Part shown: positions 44,440 through 57,010 of the stretch, piece after piece
Numbering within the stretch: the stretch's first letter is position 1
How the letters are laid out: each line of letters opens with the position of its first letter
Origin: Trochalopteron elliotii
Taxonomy: Eukaryota > Chordata > Aves > Passeriformes > Leiothrichidae
Reading direction: 5' to 3'
Length of the DNA: 64,000 nt
Assembly (NCBI GenBank): GCA_024734555.1
Contig: JANPWX010000033.1
Location: forward strand, 7,270,316 to 7,334,315
Program-made: the position numbers and the translations under genes
Notes under the pieces: model-generated
What the model was told of the DNA's origin: nothing
Databases searched by the model: none
Seen by the model: only the letters and a program-made list of their open reading frames with translations

Positions 44440-46019
44440 GCAATACAGAGATTTTCATTGTCACTGACAATATTAATGTTGTGTGATTTACAGTCTCTGG
44501 CGTGCTTGCTCTGCTGGCATCACAGCAGCTGCTTCGGGCCCATTTGGGTGGTTTAGATCTGTCCTTGAGGGTGTAATAGAGTTATTGAGAGGGTGAAAAC
44601 ATTGATTGATTTGTACTGACTTGCTTGGCAGACAGCTTCATGTGGTTGTGTGGGAGCAAATGTTTGGGACAGGGGACCACTGGATAAGGGACGAGGACTT
44701 GCTGGGTACTTACTGGGCACCTCAGAGCCAACCCCACTGACCTGTCCTGGAAGTGCAGCCTCAATGTGCTGAGCCACATTCTGCCACTGGCACTTGATTC
44801 CTGGCTCTGAGCAGCAGCAGAGCCCAATCTAACCCTGTCCTGGTGGCAGCTGCTCACTGCTGGGTCCCTGTGTGGGCCCTGCCTGGTGCCAGTGATGCTC
44901 ACTGATCCCCATAGCAGATGTATGTGCCTGCTGCAGCTACCCCACACCTGATGGTGGCCTGCTCTCCTCATTCCAGCTGTCCAAGGCAATCACAGAGCTG
45001 CTGGCAGTGTGTGGGCTAAAGGGGCAGTGCTGGAGGGAAAGTTGTGAACATATTTCTTGCCAGCATGACTGATGACAGGACTGATGCCCTGCACATCCCT
45101 GCTCCCACCACACAGCAGTAATGAGATGGATGCAGAACTGGGATCACTGTCAGCAGGGCCAGAGGGCAGGAGCTGTGGGAGCAGCCAGCCCAGCTGCCAC
45201 AGCAGCAGCCAGAGAAGGAAATGCCTCCTCAGCTGGCAGCTATGGGCACAGGGTACCAGTACAGGCTGGGCTCCAGCAGCCCATGGCCACCTCCTTCTCA
45301 GCAAGGGCCAGTCAAGAGCCTGTGAGAGAGGGTGAGGGGCTCAGTGGGTTCAGGGGACCCTGTCCACCACACCTGGCTGCAGCTCTGCCTTGCAGAGCAG
45401 GCTGGGGACCTGACTGGTGCAAGCACTCCCCTTCCATCCAGAAATGAGCAGCATTCACTAAAGGCAGCATCCATCCTGGAAGTGCCCTGCAGACTTGCTA
45501 GGAAATTAATAGCTCTCTTTCCTCCTTCTGTGGTGCAGAATTGTAATTCTTCTGGCACAAGGAAGAGCTCTGCCCAGTGGTGCAGGAGGGACGGATGGGA
45601 GCAGGCTCTGCAAAAGGACATTTAGAACTGATTTCTGGAAAACATTTATCACAGGGGGACCAGCAGGAATAATGAATAGCTCCCTGTGCACAGCTGGGAC
45701 AGGCAGGAGGTGAAACCTGTGGACAGTCCCTGCACAGGACCTGGAGGTGCTGCTGGGGCCCATGGGCAGCTTTCCTGAACCCCTAGAATAGAGAGCAGTG
45801 CAGGGTGTCAGAGGGAGAGAGGGCATCTCCATGCAGGAGTTCACTTTATTCTCCTCTTGCCACCTCCCATCAACTTCCCAAATCCTCCCCACAGACCCTC
45901 TGTGCCTCTGGGGCCTTCTGGGGCCAGAAGATCCCACTTTGGTTTATGATTATTGTATCCAAATCACCAGGTTGATACTGGAGCAGCTTATAAGCACCCA
46001 GGACCAACTTTGGAGTGTT
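44440..46019. other. GC-moderate spacer
   Basis: AT dips at about 44440-44500 and 44565-44620 (GTAATAGAGTTATTG). Nothing else recognised. Confidence 0.45.
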
Positions 46020-46160
46020 TAAATGAAGAAAATAAATTTGAAAAAAAAGCAAGCAAAGAAACTGTTACAGCATTTGCTGCTTCCTTGATATTTTAATTAA
46101 ATTCCTTGAAAAGTGCCTAAGCATTTCCTGCTTGAATATTGCAGTTTGTAGCCTGGGCAC
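46020..46160. other. Short AT-rich segment
   Basis: A-rich run (TTTGAAAAAAAAGC) and TTTTAATTAAATTCC. Too short and low-complexity to weigh; possible regulatory element. Confidence 0.3.
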
Positions 46161-46439
46161 TCATTGGTCTCTGCTCCACAGCCTCTCCCTTTCTGTAGGA
46201 GCCAAACTTTGGGTCTGATCAGCCCCAAGCCAGGAATTTCCCTCTAGTTCCCCCAAAATCACTGCAGTGGGGTCCAACCAGCCCCAGCAGGTTCCATGCC
46301 CTGGGCCAGGGGCTTTGCTGAGCTGCCAACCCACACGCAGGGACATGCCCTAGACAGGCAGAAATACAGGCTCTGAGGCAGTTTAATGCCAAGCTCATTT
46401 GTGGGGTTTATTCCTTTCTTGCCCATGTTGCCCTCCCCT

Positions 46440-46730
46440 TCTGTGCTCTGAAAATATAAACCCGCATCACAACGCTACACTGGGCTCTGAAAGTCATCAG
46501 TCAAAGGCGTGTAAAATATGTATTTGTAACAGGAACACAAATTCATCATCTTTGGAACAAGTAAATACTTCCTATTTTGAGTTCCATGACAAAGTGTGCA
46601 TCAAGACATATTATGTAAAATGGACAAGTTAAATTCAATTGGGCCTGAGTTAACATCAGCATTAGAAACTTCACTCCCGCATTTCTAAGATTTTGAAATT
46701 CCAATCCATAATTTCACTGCTGGGGTCAGG
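46440..46730. promoter_or_regulatory. AT-rich block, candidate conserved non-coding element
   Basis: Non-repetitive AT-rich DNA. One plus-strand frame stays open across 46399-46632, but the peptide resembles no family and has no exon signals. Candidate enhancer. Confidence 0.4.
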
Positions 46731-47224
46731 TTGAAGACTTTGCTTTTCATACCTGGGCTGCCCATGCTTCATGCAGGACATTTTCTGAAGTGTGTGGTGC
46801 TTGACGTTCCCAAACAGCAGTGCCCATCAGTGCTCAGCACAGAATGTGCTCACCAGGTATCCACAAGAGGCAACTGTGTCTCATTTGAGCAGCTCATCCC
46901 CTGACCTTCCCAGGTGTTTGGGAGCTCAGCACAAGCATTTGGATGTCAGAAGCACAGCTCGTGCCACTGCAGGAGGGGACACGTGGATGACAATGATCTG
47001 CAGCTCCATGGGAAAGCAGCCACTGCCTTCCCAGGGCAGCCCTGCACCCCCAGACCTACTCACCCCAGGGCTGTGGGCTCAGGCTCCCTCCTTTCTCCTG
47101 TGGTTGTTTCCAACCCTCTTTGTGGTGCTTTGGGGCTGGTCTCTCACCTCTGACAAGCTGAGGAGCAGAGGTTTATTCAGCTTGTCCTCTTTCTCTGGGA
47201 ATGACAGAGACAGTTTTCTGTAAT
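46731..47224. other. GC-moderate spacer
   Basis: Nothing recognised. Confidence 0.4.
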
Positions 47225-47475
47225 CATAAAGGAACACATTCACCTGGAGATTGTTAGCTCAGACCCCTTGGTGAAAGTGTGCTCATTGAAATACATCTCA
47301 ACTCTTTCATAGAAAAGGTAGAAATTCCTCTGCTATTCCTCTCCAATGTTTTATATAACAAGCTGCTGAGCTCCAAGCCCTCATCTCAAACACTTATTCA
47401 AGAGTCGAGATTTAACCATTACTTTTGAAAGCATAGTTGTTATTTTCCTTGTTACATTTTAGAGAGGCAGAGAGA
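47225..47475. promoter_or_regulatory. AT-rich block
   Basis: Non-repetitive AT-rich DNA without a distinctive motif cluster. Candidate conserved non-coding element on texture alone. Confidence 0.3.
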
Positions 47476-48229
47476 GGCGGGGTGGTTTTCTGGCCCATAC
47501 TTTGTTTCACTGTGGGTTGTGCTCCAACAGGGCTCATCCTGTGCCCAGCCAGGACCAGGACTGTGCCCCCCTCAGTCCCTGCTGCTCCCCAATCCACCAG
47601 CATGTGGGGTCACTTCTCACTGGGCAGTCCAGAGAGGGTCCAGAGGAGTCTGCCCCTGATGAGGAGTTTTGCTCCTGTTGCTGATTCCAGAGCAAAGCTG
47701 GGGATGAGGTGGGGGCTGGGACCTGCTCAGAAGTGAAAAGGCTTTGGCATGGTGGGTGCTACAACTCATGGTGGGGATTTTGGAAGCCACTTGTGACCTG
47801 CAGTTGGTCTGAGCTCTTCCAGCTGGCAGACACTGAGTGGCACCTGAGGATAGTCCCATAAATGTCCAGGTTTCCTGTATTGGGTCCTGACCCATCCGTA
47901 GAAGAACCAAGTGAAGTTCCAGGGCCTCTGGAGCTCAGTGTGGAGCACTCACAGCCCTGTGATGCTGGCAGGGGGCAGTGGCTGGTTCCCTGTGAACCTG
48001 TTCCCCTGCACAGCCTGGAGTGCTGTCCCCACTGTGCAGCAGGCCCCAGCTCCATCTCTGGGGTCTGGGGGCTGCCACTGGCACCCTCCCTCCAAGCACC
48101 CTGACAAAGCACAGGGCAGCAGAGCAGCTGAGATTCATTATGCCCTCAATCCTGGCAGAGCACAGACAGGAGGAGCACGGTGTGTTTGTTTTTGAACAGG
48201 GCACATGTCACCGTAAATGCCAGCGGCCT
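47476..48229. other. GC-moderate spacer
   Basis: Nothing recognised. Confidence 0.4.
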
Positions 48230-48350
48230 TGGTGCTCAGAATAATAAATGTGCAAACAGCAATTAACAGTTGCGTCTTCTGCGCACATGCAAAGGACATA
48301 ATTAGCCAGTTCCATCTGTTAATTATACCTGGCATGGTGCAGATATTCAT
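48230..48350. promoter_or_regulatory. Compact block with TAATTA pair and octamer-like word
   Basis: TAATTA at 48299-48304 and 48320-48325, preceded by ATGCAAAG (near-octamer, about 48287-48294) and CAATTAACAG. Dense for 120 bases; candidate POU/homeodomain element. Confidence 0.42.
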
Positions 48351-49534
48351 ATCCCAGCCAGAACTCAGAGAAGGAAGGTGAGCTTATGCAAGCAAAGCTC
48401 ATCTCATCCAAACATTAGACCCCTTGAGCCTTATCTCCCCTCTCTTGGGTGTTGCTCAAAGCAGGAGGGCACAGCTCCCATCCCCTGCTCCAGCCCCTCA
48501 CTGGGCCTCTCCCCAGTGGTATTTCTCCACTTTGTGAGGCCCCAGCAATAGCTTCTCACTGGAAATATCTGCAGAGCCCTTTGCAAGTGTTTTCCAGAGA
48601 CAGCCTGGCTCAAAGCCCATCCAGGGTGGCTTTGAACAGGGTGGCTCCTGTATTGCAGCAGGAGGTCTGGGCCAGACCCTGGGGACTGATGAGGCTGAGC
48701 CCAGCTCGGACAGAGCAGGAGCATTACACAGTGGTCTGGCAGTGCCTGGAGCTGGCACTCCCCCATGGGAGTTTCTGGCTCCAAGGAGGTGGAGGATGGA
48801 TGTGGCTGCCTTGCCACACACCAGCTGTGGGTGAGGGTGGAGGCAGCTCTGGGGAAGGGGCTGGAGACACTGCCAAGGAGCCTGGTGTGAGGGATGCTGC
48901 TTGGAGACCATCAGTGCAGCTCCCACCCCTGCCACCTCTACCATTAGGAGTAACTCCACATTCCAGCAGGGAGGGCAAAGACCAAGCTCTGGCTCACAGC
49001 CCCACTCCTGTGTGCTAATTTCAAACAGACTTGCAGGATGTGCTCTCATGGATCTAAGCGAGCAGCAGAATCTTAACTATCAGAGCTCCTTGCTGGCTGA
49101 TAAAATATGGATAAAGGAGCCATCACTTCAGAGCAGCAGGAAGAAAAATAATTGCCAAGGTTGGCTCTCATTTGAATATTGTTAAAACCCTTGTAGCGTG
49201 GCGATGGCTGCTGCAGGTTCATTCTGCTTCTGGGAATAATTTTGCCAGACAAGATTTCACTCTGCACAGAGCAGTGGTAACAAGGGGTGCCTGCTAATTG
49301 CCCCAACAGCCCCAAGTGGTCTGCCTGCTCCAGCCAGGTCCCCTCCACCCTGGCAGGGGAACCTCGGGTGTCACAGCCCCAGGCACCAGCTGGGATGCTG
49401 CAGGAAATAGCATGAGCCATGGAGGAAGGAGCCACAGAGAGAGGAGTCGAGTTTTGGTATGATTTGGTTTGGTTTGAACAGGCTTTTTAGGGTGGGGTTT
49501 TTGTAGGTTTTTTCCCCCGAGCTGGTGCAGAGGC
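48351..49534. other. GC-moderate spacer
   Basis: Open frames on both strands at about 48450-49050 resemble no family. Nothing recognised. Confidence 0.45.
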
Positions 49535-49995
49535 TGACAAGGACGGTAAAGTGACACTGACTAATTGAATTCTGAACTAGCAGGAGCAATGCAAATATCT
49601 GACAAATTGATTTAATTGCGTTCACGTACAATAAAGCTGAGATCTAAAAGGTCAGCTAGAAAATGGAAAGGGTCCCTGGAGTGCTAACAGGAGGAAGCTG
49701 ACTTTAATACACATTCATCACATTTTATCATCTAATTAGTTCACACAATGCCAGACTGATAGACAGAGGCCTAAACAAAAGTATCGATTGATTATTAGCC
49801 ACATATCTATCATATTGCCTGGAGCTGGCTGTCAGCACGGGCTGGCAACTCCTGCCCGGTGTATCAGCAGAGGGGGGCATTTGATATATAGTTTTTCTAT
49901 AGCAGAATTTAGACTCTGGAAAGTGTTTTACACAGACACTGAATGATAAAGATCCCTGCAAAAGCTCTCTAGCAAAACCACCATCAAAACCCAGC
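49535..49995. promoter_or_regulatory. Large AT-rich block with octamer and CUX/ONECUT-like site
   Basis: Longest uniformly AT-rich, non-repetitive block in this part. Perfect POU octamer ATGCAAAT at 49589-49596, TAATTG at 49562-49567, TAATTA at 49733-49738 and TATCGATTGATTA at 49782-49794, which combines an ATCGAT core with an ATTGATTA homeodomain core. No coding frame. Strong enhancer candidate by texture. Confidence 0.5.
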
Positions 49996-50289
49996 CAGTC
50001 TTGCCTGCATCAAGAATATTTATGAGTGTGTGGGCAGCCAGCCCTGCTGGGTGAGGAGTGTCCAGCCCCAGCATTGCTCAGCACCTTCTCTGCCGTGCTG
50101 GGATGCTGCTCCTGCCCCTCTAATTCCCCACGGTGCCAACACACCCCCGGGACGCTTCAGAGCTCCTTTCACACGCTGGTCCAGAGCCAGTGCTTCACCT
50201 TTCCTGGCTGGGAGCTTCCCTGAAGGAGAGAGGGCAGGTTCAGCTCGGCATCCCCTGGTGCTGCGGGGCTGAGCCCAGCCTGTGTCCCC
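49996..50289. other. Spacer
   Basis: GC-moderate sequence between an AT-rich block and a CpG island. Nothing recognised. Confidence 0.4.
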
Positions 50290-50620
50290 TGTGCTGGAGG
50301 CAGAGCCCCGCTCTGCTCTCCCGGCCCTTCGGCCGCGCTCCCCGGGACTGAATTTACTCATCATTAGTAAGACGGCAAAGTTGTGATTCCATCAGGAGCG
50401 AGGGTGGCTCCGGGATGGCCGGAACCGGTCCCTGCCAGCCGGGCTGGAGCTGTGGCAGCCCCGGCAGCCGCCGGCCCATCGATAACCATCGCTGGGGCTC
50501 AGACGCGGGCGAGAGGATGAGTCCGGACAGCGGCTCCTGCCCCGCTCCAGCCGCCGCTCGCAGCTGGAACTGGGCCCAGCCTGGAGCAAGTGCCGCAGCC
50601 CAGGAGCCGCTTTGGAGGCG
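50290..50620. promoter_or_regulatory. CpG island
   Basis: CpG-dense with GGCCCTTCGGCCGCGC and CCGGCAGCCGCCGGCC palindromic tracts, interrupted at about 50350-50390 by an AT-rich stretch (CATCATTAGTAAGACGG). Flanked on both sides by large AT-rich blocks. No splice donor or named gene; probable orphan island or alternative promoter. Confidence 0.55.
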
Positions 50621-50639
50621 TGAGGGGATCCCTCTGAAA

Positions 50640-51010
50640 ACATGAAAACATCGCACAGGCAAACCAAGGATGTGAACCGAGTCTGCAAAATCACACTCCA
50701 GTCCTGCCGCACACCTACACCTGCCTTTATTTGCATTATTTTTGTCAGAACATATGGGATGGGACCTCAGTAAAGCAGCTCGTTTTCTTTTTTCCTTTTT
50801 CTCTGGCTTTATTAATTTTTATTCGGGATTATCTAATCATTTGGGCTTTAAATATCTACAGTTAGAAAAAAGAGATTTGATTATGGCCTGATTCAGAAGA
50901 ATTAGCTTCTGCAAAGATTGACATGTTCAACAGCTGCCAAAATAACATCAGACTTGCAAAGAAAATGCCTTCACTTTTTTATTGTTAAGAAGTGAGTGGA
51001 GTTAATGACG
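50640..51010. promoter_or_regulatory. AT-rich block with perfect octamer
   Basis: Starts directly at the island edge. ATTTGCAT at 50729-50736 is a perfect POU octamer (minus orientation of ATGCAAAT). TTATTAATTTTTATTC and TCTAATCATTTGG follow. Non-repetitive; candidate enhancer paired with the island. Confidence 0.45.
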
Positions 51011-51219
51011 GGGATGGGGACATTGGATCTGTGCACAGACTGTGCTGGATGCAGTCGTTAGTTAGGCTGAGCTCAGAGACAGAAGTGAAGCAGTTCTCAG
51101 TTCTCAGCCGGGGTGGGGTGCAGGTGGAGCCCTGGCCGGACCCGGCTCAGGCACAAGACTGGCTCTGCAGCCTGGTGTGGCTCTGACCTGGGGAATGCTT
51201 CCCACATTCCGGGGTTTAG
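51011..51219. other. Spacer
   Basis: Short GC-moderate segment; contains a tandem CAGTTCTCAGTTCTCAG duplication near 51090-51106. Confidence 0.4.
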
Positions 51220-51500
51220 TCTGACCCTCATTATCTCTCTGAACAGACTACCACAGATAATTTATTTTGAACAAAGCTAGAAATAAAAGGATAATCAGGT
51301 TATCCCAAATGACAGCTGCAACATCTGTATTTTCTGATACATTGGCACATTTGTTTTACAGAATATTGTAATGAAGCTGAAAAACTTGTCGATAATATTT
51401 CTTTTGTCCCTTCCTCAAAGGAGCAATAGTTGGCTCTCCAAAAGAATATAAATTGATGCCAAATGTGGGAAACAGGGTTTTTCTGCAATATCTGTCATCT
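51220..51500. promoter_or_regulatory. AT-rich block
   Basis: Non-repetitive AT-rich DNA with CAGATAATTTATTTTG and GGATAATCAGG (GATA/K50-like) words. Candidate conserved non-coding element. Confidence 0.4.
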
Positions 51501-52639
51501 GTCCCTGACTTTGTGCACAAGCCCCCTCCCTGCAGCAGTGAGCATATGTGGCCCCAGCCCTTCCCTGGCTGGTGGGCAGAGTCTGGAGCTGCCTTCTGGA
51601 ACCTTCACATCCCCAACAAGTTGAGTTTCCAGCCAGAGCCCCTCCCTGAGCTGCCCCAGGCCTGGAGCTCAGCACTCCCTGCCCAGGCACTCAGGGGTCT
51701 CATGCCCAGGCCCCCCAGTGGGGCAGTGGATGTCACAGTGCCACAGCACCCACAGCCACTGCTGGCTCCAGCCCTGGCCACGCATCACACCATCCAGCCT
51801 GTTTGTTCATCTGCAGAAAGACTGATAGATCTGTCAGCTGGGGTAAGAGCCACTCTGCCACCCAGCCTGCTGTCCCCTGCCTAGCCCTGTCTCTGCCTGG
51901 GCATGAGGGCTCTCCTGGAGCCTCTGCAGGACCCCATTCTGTGCTCTCCTGGCCACGTGGATCATTTCTCTGCATACACAACTCCCCTGTGGCATCTTCT
52001 GAGGCCACCCAGGGCTCCTCATCACCCAGAGCATCCCTGACAGGCATGGGCAGAGCCCCTGGCCCCTGTGCTGGCCCCCATGCCCAGGGCTCTGAGTGCA
52101 GGATGTGGCCCCCAGCCAGGTTCTCTGTGCAGGTGCTGGAGCAGCTCCCAGCAAGAAAAGCTGCACAACAATTGCAGATTTTCTATTTATGCTCTTTTTT
52201 GCTTTCAGCTCTTTAGCTCTGCTTATTCTGCAGGGATTATGTGCTACTCACTGCTGGCCTATTGCTTCAGTATTTTAATTCCTTTTTCAGCTGTAAACCC
52301 ATTTTCCACACTCTTTCAAGGAAAGCAGCAGCCACCACTGATTGCTGCTACTGGATTGAGGCCAAAGGCAAGGCAGCACCTTCCCAGCTGCAGGGCAGGA
52401 CCTGTGCAGGGCCCTGGCACCAGGAGGGGCTGGCTTTGCTGACTGTGACAGCAGAGACTCTTCCTGAAGTCCTGATGAAACTTGGGGCAGCTCTTGTTAC
52501 AGATTTTACTTTTCCAGGCATGTTACTTTTATCCCAGTCAGTGGCTGTGGCTCGCTGTGGGGCTGGCTGTGGTTGTGCCAAAGGGGACACTGCCAGTACA
52601 GCAGGACCACATGAGGTGCTGGCTTGGGTGACAATCCAC
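51501..52639. other. GC-moderate spacer
   Basis: An AT-rich dip at 52170-52330 contains a good acceptor-like tract (CTTTTTTGCTTTCAG ending about 52208). No exon can be supported. Confidence 0.4.
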
Positions 52640-52914
52640 AATTCCCCAATTTTCATTTAAATCGAGCTTTGCACTGCCTTAATGAGGGAATGTATTAAAG
52701 CCAGGATGGCTGATGGTTTTTAAATAAATTCCAAGATGAATTCCGCACATATCCTGCATTAATGTGGAAGGTGGAGATAGAGGCTGGTGTGAGCTGAAGC
52801 AGAAAGTATACTGTAAATTGAGGCTTGGCACCGAATATAAATGGCAAAGGTTTCTGAGTGCCAATAACAGTAAATCAGGCCTGAGCACTGCAGCGATAAG
52901 CAGTGAGAGGGATT
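52640..52914. promoter_or_regulatory. AT-rich block beside CpG-rich patch
   Basis: Non-repetitive AT-rich DNA ending abruptly at a CpG-rich patch at 52915. TTTAAATCG, TTTTTAAATAAATTCC words. Candidate regulatory element. Confidence 0.35.
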
Positions 52915-53160
52915 GGATTGCCCCCGGGCCGGGCGGGCACACGGTCTGTGCTGCCCCGAGGGGACACAGCTCACCGCTCCCCTGCTGGCCACGGTGCCGA
53001 GCTGGGGCTGCCCAGCCACAGCCTCCCCTGCAGCTCCAAACAGCCTCGGGAGAGCCCTGCAGGAGCCAGCCGGGGCACAAACCCCGCGGTGAGCACAGGG
53101 ACAGCGAGCTCAGAGCCTGCCGGCACCGCAGGGCACACCCAAAGGGTCCGGGTGTGAGCC
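52915..53160. promoter_or_regulatory. Weak CpG-rich patch
   Basis: CpG-enriched (CCCCCGGGCCGGGCGGGC at the left edge). Less dense than the main islands. Open frames cross it on both strands without family resemblance. Confidence 0.35.
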
Positions 53161-53449
53161 CAGCCCAGGCACAGCTGCTGCCAGCTGTGCTCCCACACAG
53201 GGCTCTGCATGCCACAGAGATGCTGCTTTGTGCCAAACACTGCCTTGGTGCCTTGGCAGGAATTTTAATTGTCTCCCCTGAGGACACACCGTGTGCCATG
53301 TGCACAGGGAGGAGTTCCCTGTGCCTCTCCCGTGGGAAGCTGCAGGGGTTAAGGAGTTTCTGAGGCTTTGCTCCCCAGGTAAGGAAAAGTGATTGTATCA
53401 GCAGCAGGAGAGGAGAGGGGAGAGAAGGAAAATGACCGCAGAAAGACAA
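53161..53449. other. Spacer
   Basis: A good isolated donor (CCCAG then GTAAGG at 53379) is present. No supported exon. Confidence 0.35.
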
Positions 53450-53590
53450 TTTTGAGAAATGAAAAAACAAATCAGAATGTTTTTATAATGAAAAAGGAAC
53501 CTATGCAAAATTGCTTTTGATTAATTGTCAGCTAACTGAACTTATTAAATTGAAATTATTTTTCAGAGGGCCACATGAGAGCTCGACTAG
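53450..53590. promoter_or_regulatory. Short AT-rich block
   Basis: TTGATTAATTGTC and TTATTAAATTGAAATTATT words in non-repetitive sequence. Candidate homeodomain element. Confidence 0.33.
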
Positions 53591-54759
53591 AGAGCAGGGA
53601 AGTGTCAAACCTGCATTGCTGGCAAAGTTTGGCATCAGGCCCACCCAGGCAGGGAAAGCAAGAGGGAAGTTGTGTGACCATTCTCAGCTCAGCCACTTTC
53701 CTGGGGGCTCTTGGGGGATAACAGGGGTGTTGAGTAGAATCTTGTGGTGAATTAACCTGCAGGGCACCTCCCACCCACCTCCTCACACAGGAATGCTGTG
53801 GCCCTGGACTCTGTGTTATCACACCCTGTGCTCTGAGCTCAGCCTGGCACCAGGCTCCCCACGTTCCACTGGCAGAGGAGCTGCCCAGGTACAGTGAGGA
53901 TGCCTCAGGTCATCACTGGCTCAGGATCACCCAGAGCAGGTCTGCAGCCCTGGGAAAGGCCAGAACCGATGGCAGCAAGGTGGGACAGCAGCTCTGGACT
54001 GCCAGGACTGAGGACCTGAACTGGCTCCAAGTTCCTCCTGCAAACCCAGCTGGATGAGGTGCTGCCAGTGAGGCTGGGCTGCAGCATTTGCTCCTCAAAG
54101 GCAGAGCAGCTCCAAGGTCACACACAGAGAAATCTTCAGGACTTAGAGCCGGCTCTAATCTCAGGTCTGAGACTCAGGAACAAGTCCTGGTTTGTAAAAA
54201 CATCCCCCAAATCATCCATGTCAGTGCACTCTTCCCAGGCTGGGTTTTGCTGTGACAGCAGCCTGATTCCTCTGACCTGGAGGATTATTCCAGATTTATG
54301 CTGGGATGTGAGAAAACCAAGGACTGATCAGGCCTGATGGGAACAACAGAAGGCAAATCCCAGCTGTCTTCCTAACATGTCCCTAATAATTAAAACCTTT
54401 TAACATAATAATTTTGCAAACAGATTTATCACAAATGGTCTGACAGCCAGTCTGCTCCTGGAAATCACTCCCCCCATCCCCAGCTGGGAGGAATCTACAA
54501 TACAGGGCTTTCATGATGGCCAGTCCCAGTCCCCTTGCCTTGCTGGTGGCTCTCCCAAGGAAGGTGAAGTCAAACAGTCACAGGCACTTCAGATCCTTGG
54601 GGCAGGAATGGCCCCAGTCCCCCCAAGATTTATGTGGGAAACTGTCAACCTGCAGAAGCTGTTTTCCAGGAAATGATCAGCACTCACTGAAACTCCATGG
54701 CAGTGCCATTGCCTCAGGTCCTTGAGGATCAATTTCCACATGGATCACTCCAGCTGTGC
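53591..54759. other. GC-moderate spacer
   Basis: A small AT dip at 54365-54440 (CCTAATAATTAAAACC). Nothing else recognised. Confidence 0.42.
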
Positions 54760-54950
54760 TCTTGGCAAGGTGATATGATTCTCTTGTGTGTAAACAGCCA
54801 TAACTTCAAAATTACTCAGGAAAGACAAGAGACCTCAAGAGATGTGTAAATGACCAACTGTCTCATTAATCAGACACAAATGCAAGCCCAGCAAAGGCTC
54901 TGGTTGCTGAGCTGGAAAATCCTTAAATTTATTTATTGAGACAGCAGGAA
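54760..54950. other. Weak AT-rich segment
   Basis: Mildly AT-rich, non-repetitive. No distinctive motif. Confidence 0.28.
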
Positions 54951-56655
54951 TAGTGGATCCCTGCCCAGGACTAGGAGGTCCAAAAACTGGGATGTGGCCA
55001 TGCTGGCAAATGAATCTGGAGTGCTGCTGGCCTCAGCACCCATGTCCTGCACTTCAGTTTGCTCCTGCCTCACCTGGGCCAAGATCAGCCCTTCCACCAG
55101 AGGGAATCAGAGCCCAGGAGCATCCTGAGAGCTGGAGCCCATGTTTGCCACCAGCTGCTCTGGTTGGGACTGTGGCACCGTCTGCCTCCGTCAGTGGGAA
55201 CACAGGCACGGAGGAGCCGGGCTGTGCCTGCATCACTGAGAGCTACAGCAAGGCTGTGCCATCCATCCTCCCAGGTTGCCATGCCAACCAAGAGGAGACA
55301 AGAACCGATGTAATTTGCAGAATCACCCTCTTGACACAAAATCCAAGCAGCTTGTGAGAAGTAGGGTGAAAGATGTCAAGGGATCAGGGAGAGACTCTCA
55401 GTGCCTCTCTGCATCCAGTGTGTGGCTGTGTTCCATTTCCCAGAAAGGATTCTGACACCTCTGCTGCAGAGCTGGAAGTACAGGACCCAGACACCAGCCC
55501 CTGGGAAGGTCACCTGGCAATGGGAAAGCAGCTGGGAGCCCATGGGAAATCTCAGCACAACATACCTCAGCATGTGGTGCTGTGATGACCTGGCTGGGTC
55601 ACTGACCCAATGCTTGGAACCGCCTCAGGAGCTTCAGTCTCCCTCCCCATTGTAAGGAGAGAGAAATGATGGGAATTTCAAAGTTCTTTCTGCTCTTCAT
55701 CCCCTTATTGTCATGCTTGAAGCCAGCTGGGACTATGGATGATGAAGACTCAGCATTGTTCCTCTGACCAGCTTCTGCCTGAACTTGCAGCCCAAGGAGG
55801 TTCTTTCCCTGGAGAGATATCCAAAGGGCTGGAAGTGATTGCCCATGCTGAAGGTCTTGCTCAATAGCTGATCACATCCATGAAGCACAATCCATCATGT
55901 CCAGTCATCCCTGGAGCCCTCTAGGTTTGTCTTTCTGAGTGCATATTCAATTTGTATCCTGCAGGATGACACTGGAAACACCAGAGCTCCGTGTTGTGCT
56001 GCCAGGAGTGGGGCTTGCCCAGTGTTGTTCCACAAGCCTAACAATCCATGCAGAGGGGAGCAGGGCACAGGGCTACCTGTGCCATTTCCTTGTGCCCAGT
56101 TGTGGGTGTCCCCCAACCAGAGAGGTCACAGAGGTAAAAAAGAAAAAAAATTAATTCTTCAAACATCCTGTGGTGATGCTCCATCTTCTTCTGCACCAGC
56201 CTCAGCTCCTTTCTTTCCAGCTCTGTGCAGTTTCCACCCTGTGCACCGTGCTGCAGCCTGGGTCACCCTCACTGCACAGACCCTGTCAGCCACCATGTGT
56301 GCTGTGTGGGGCTCTGCTCCTGCCTGGGCTCCTTCCTTGCCAGTGGGATGGATGTGGCAAATGAGTCATGGGGGTCTCAGTATCCTGAGCAGCTGCACAA
56401 CAGTTAATTCCATGTTCCTGCTTCAGCCTCTGATCTGAAATCTGAAGAAATACAGATTGCTTTTGGAAGGGGTTTTGGGGTTTTCATGGCTGTCTGGAGC
56501 ACCTGGGATTGCAGGATCAGGTCTGAGCATCTCAGCACTGGGCTGCCATCATCACCAATCAATATCCCAAATTACCTCTTCACACCAAAGGTGCTGTGCT
56601 AATTTTCATGGATCCCCTGTATTTCATGCCCTTGGTGTCCTGTCATGCACTGGTG
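54951..56655. other. GC-moderate spacer
   Basis: An A-rich run (about 56135-56152) and a pyrimidine tract ending in CCAG near 56220 are the only marks. No exon or repeat family recognised. Confidence 0.42.
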
Positions 56656-57010
56656 GTTTTAGCCCACAAGCTCGAGTGCAATATGCTTATGAGTAATAGC
56701 ATCTTATTGGAGTGTAAAGATGTTCCTATTTCACTGATTTATCCTGCACTTAAACTAATTCAGAATTCACTTACTTCAGAAGTACTGGAAGCAAAATGCT
56801 CTCTGTAAATAGCCTTGCTTTTCTAAACTGATATCACTGAATGGGAAGATGGAATAACTCACACTATCTATTTTCCCTCAGAGGGAGCATCGCTGTATTA
56901 TTTTGACTGTTTTCCATAATGAGAGCTATAGTTGATTCTTCTCTCAGAAAGGCTCATGGTCTGGGAAGGACTATTTGACCTTTATGGTGGAGTCTTTAGA
57001 AACTCTGCTC
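56656..57010. promoter_or_regulatory. AT-rich block, candidate conserved non-coding element
   Basis: Non-repetitive AT-rich DNA with TAAACTAATTCAG and TATTATTTTGAC words. No coding frame recognised. Confidence 0.38.

Noticed and set aside
49860..49885. Second CTCF candidate CAGCAGAGGGGGGC
   Set aside because: The invariant C in the GGC core is replaced by G in the required register; much weaker than the site at 35205.
52679..53470. 263-codon minus-strand frame
   Set aside because: Starts at TTG in an AT-rich tract, crosses a CpG-rich patch and an AT-rich block, no family resemblance.
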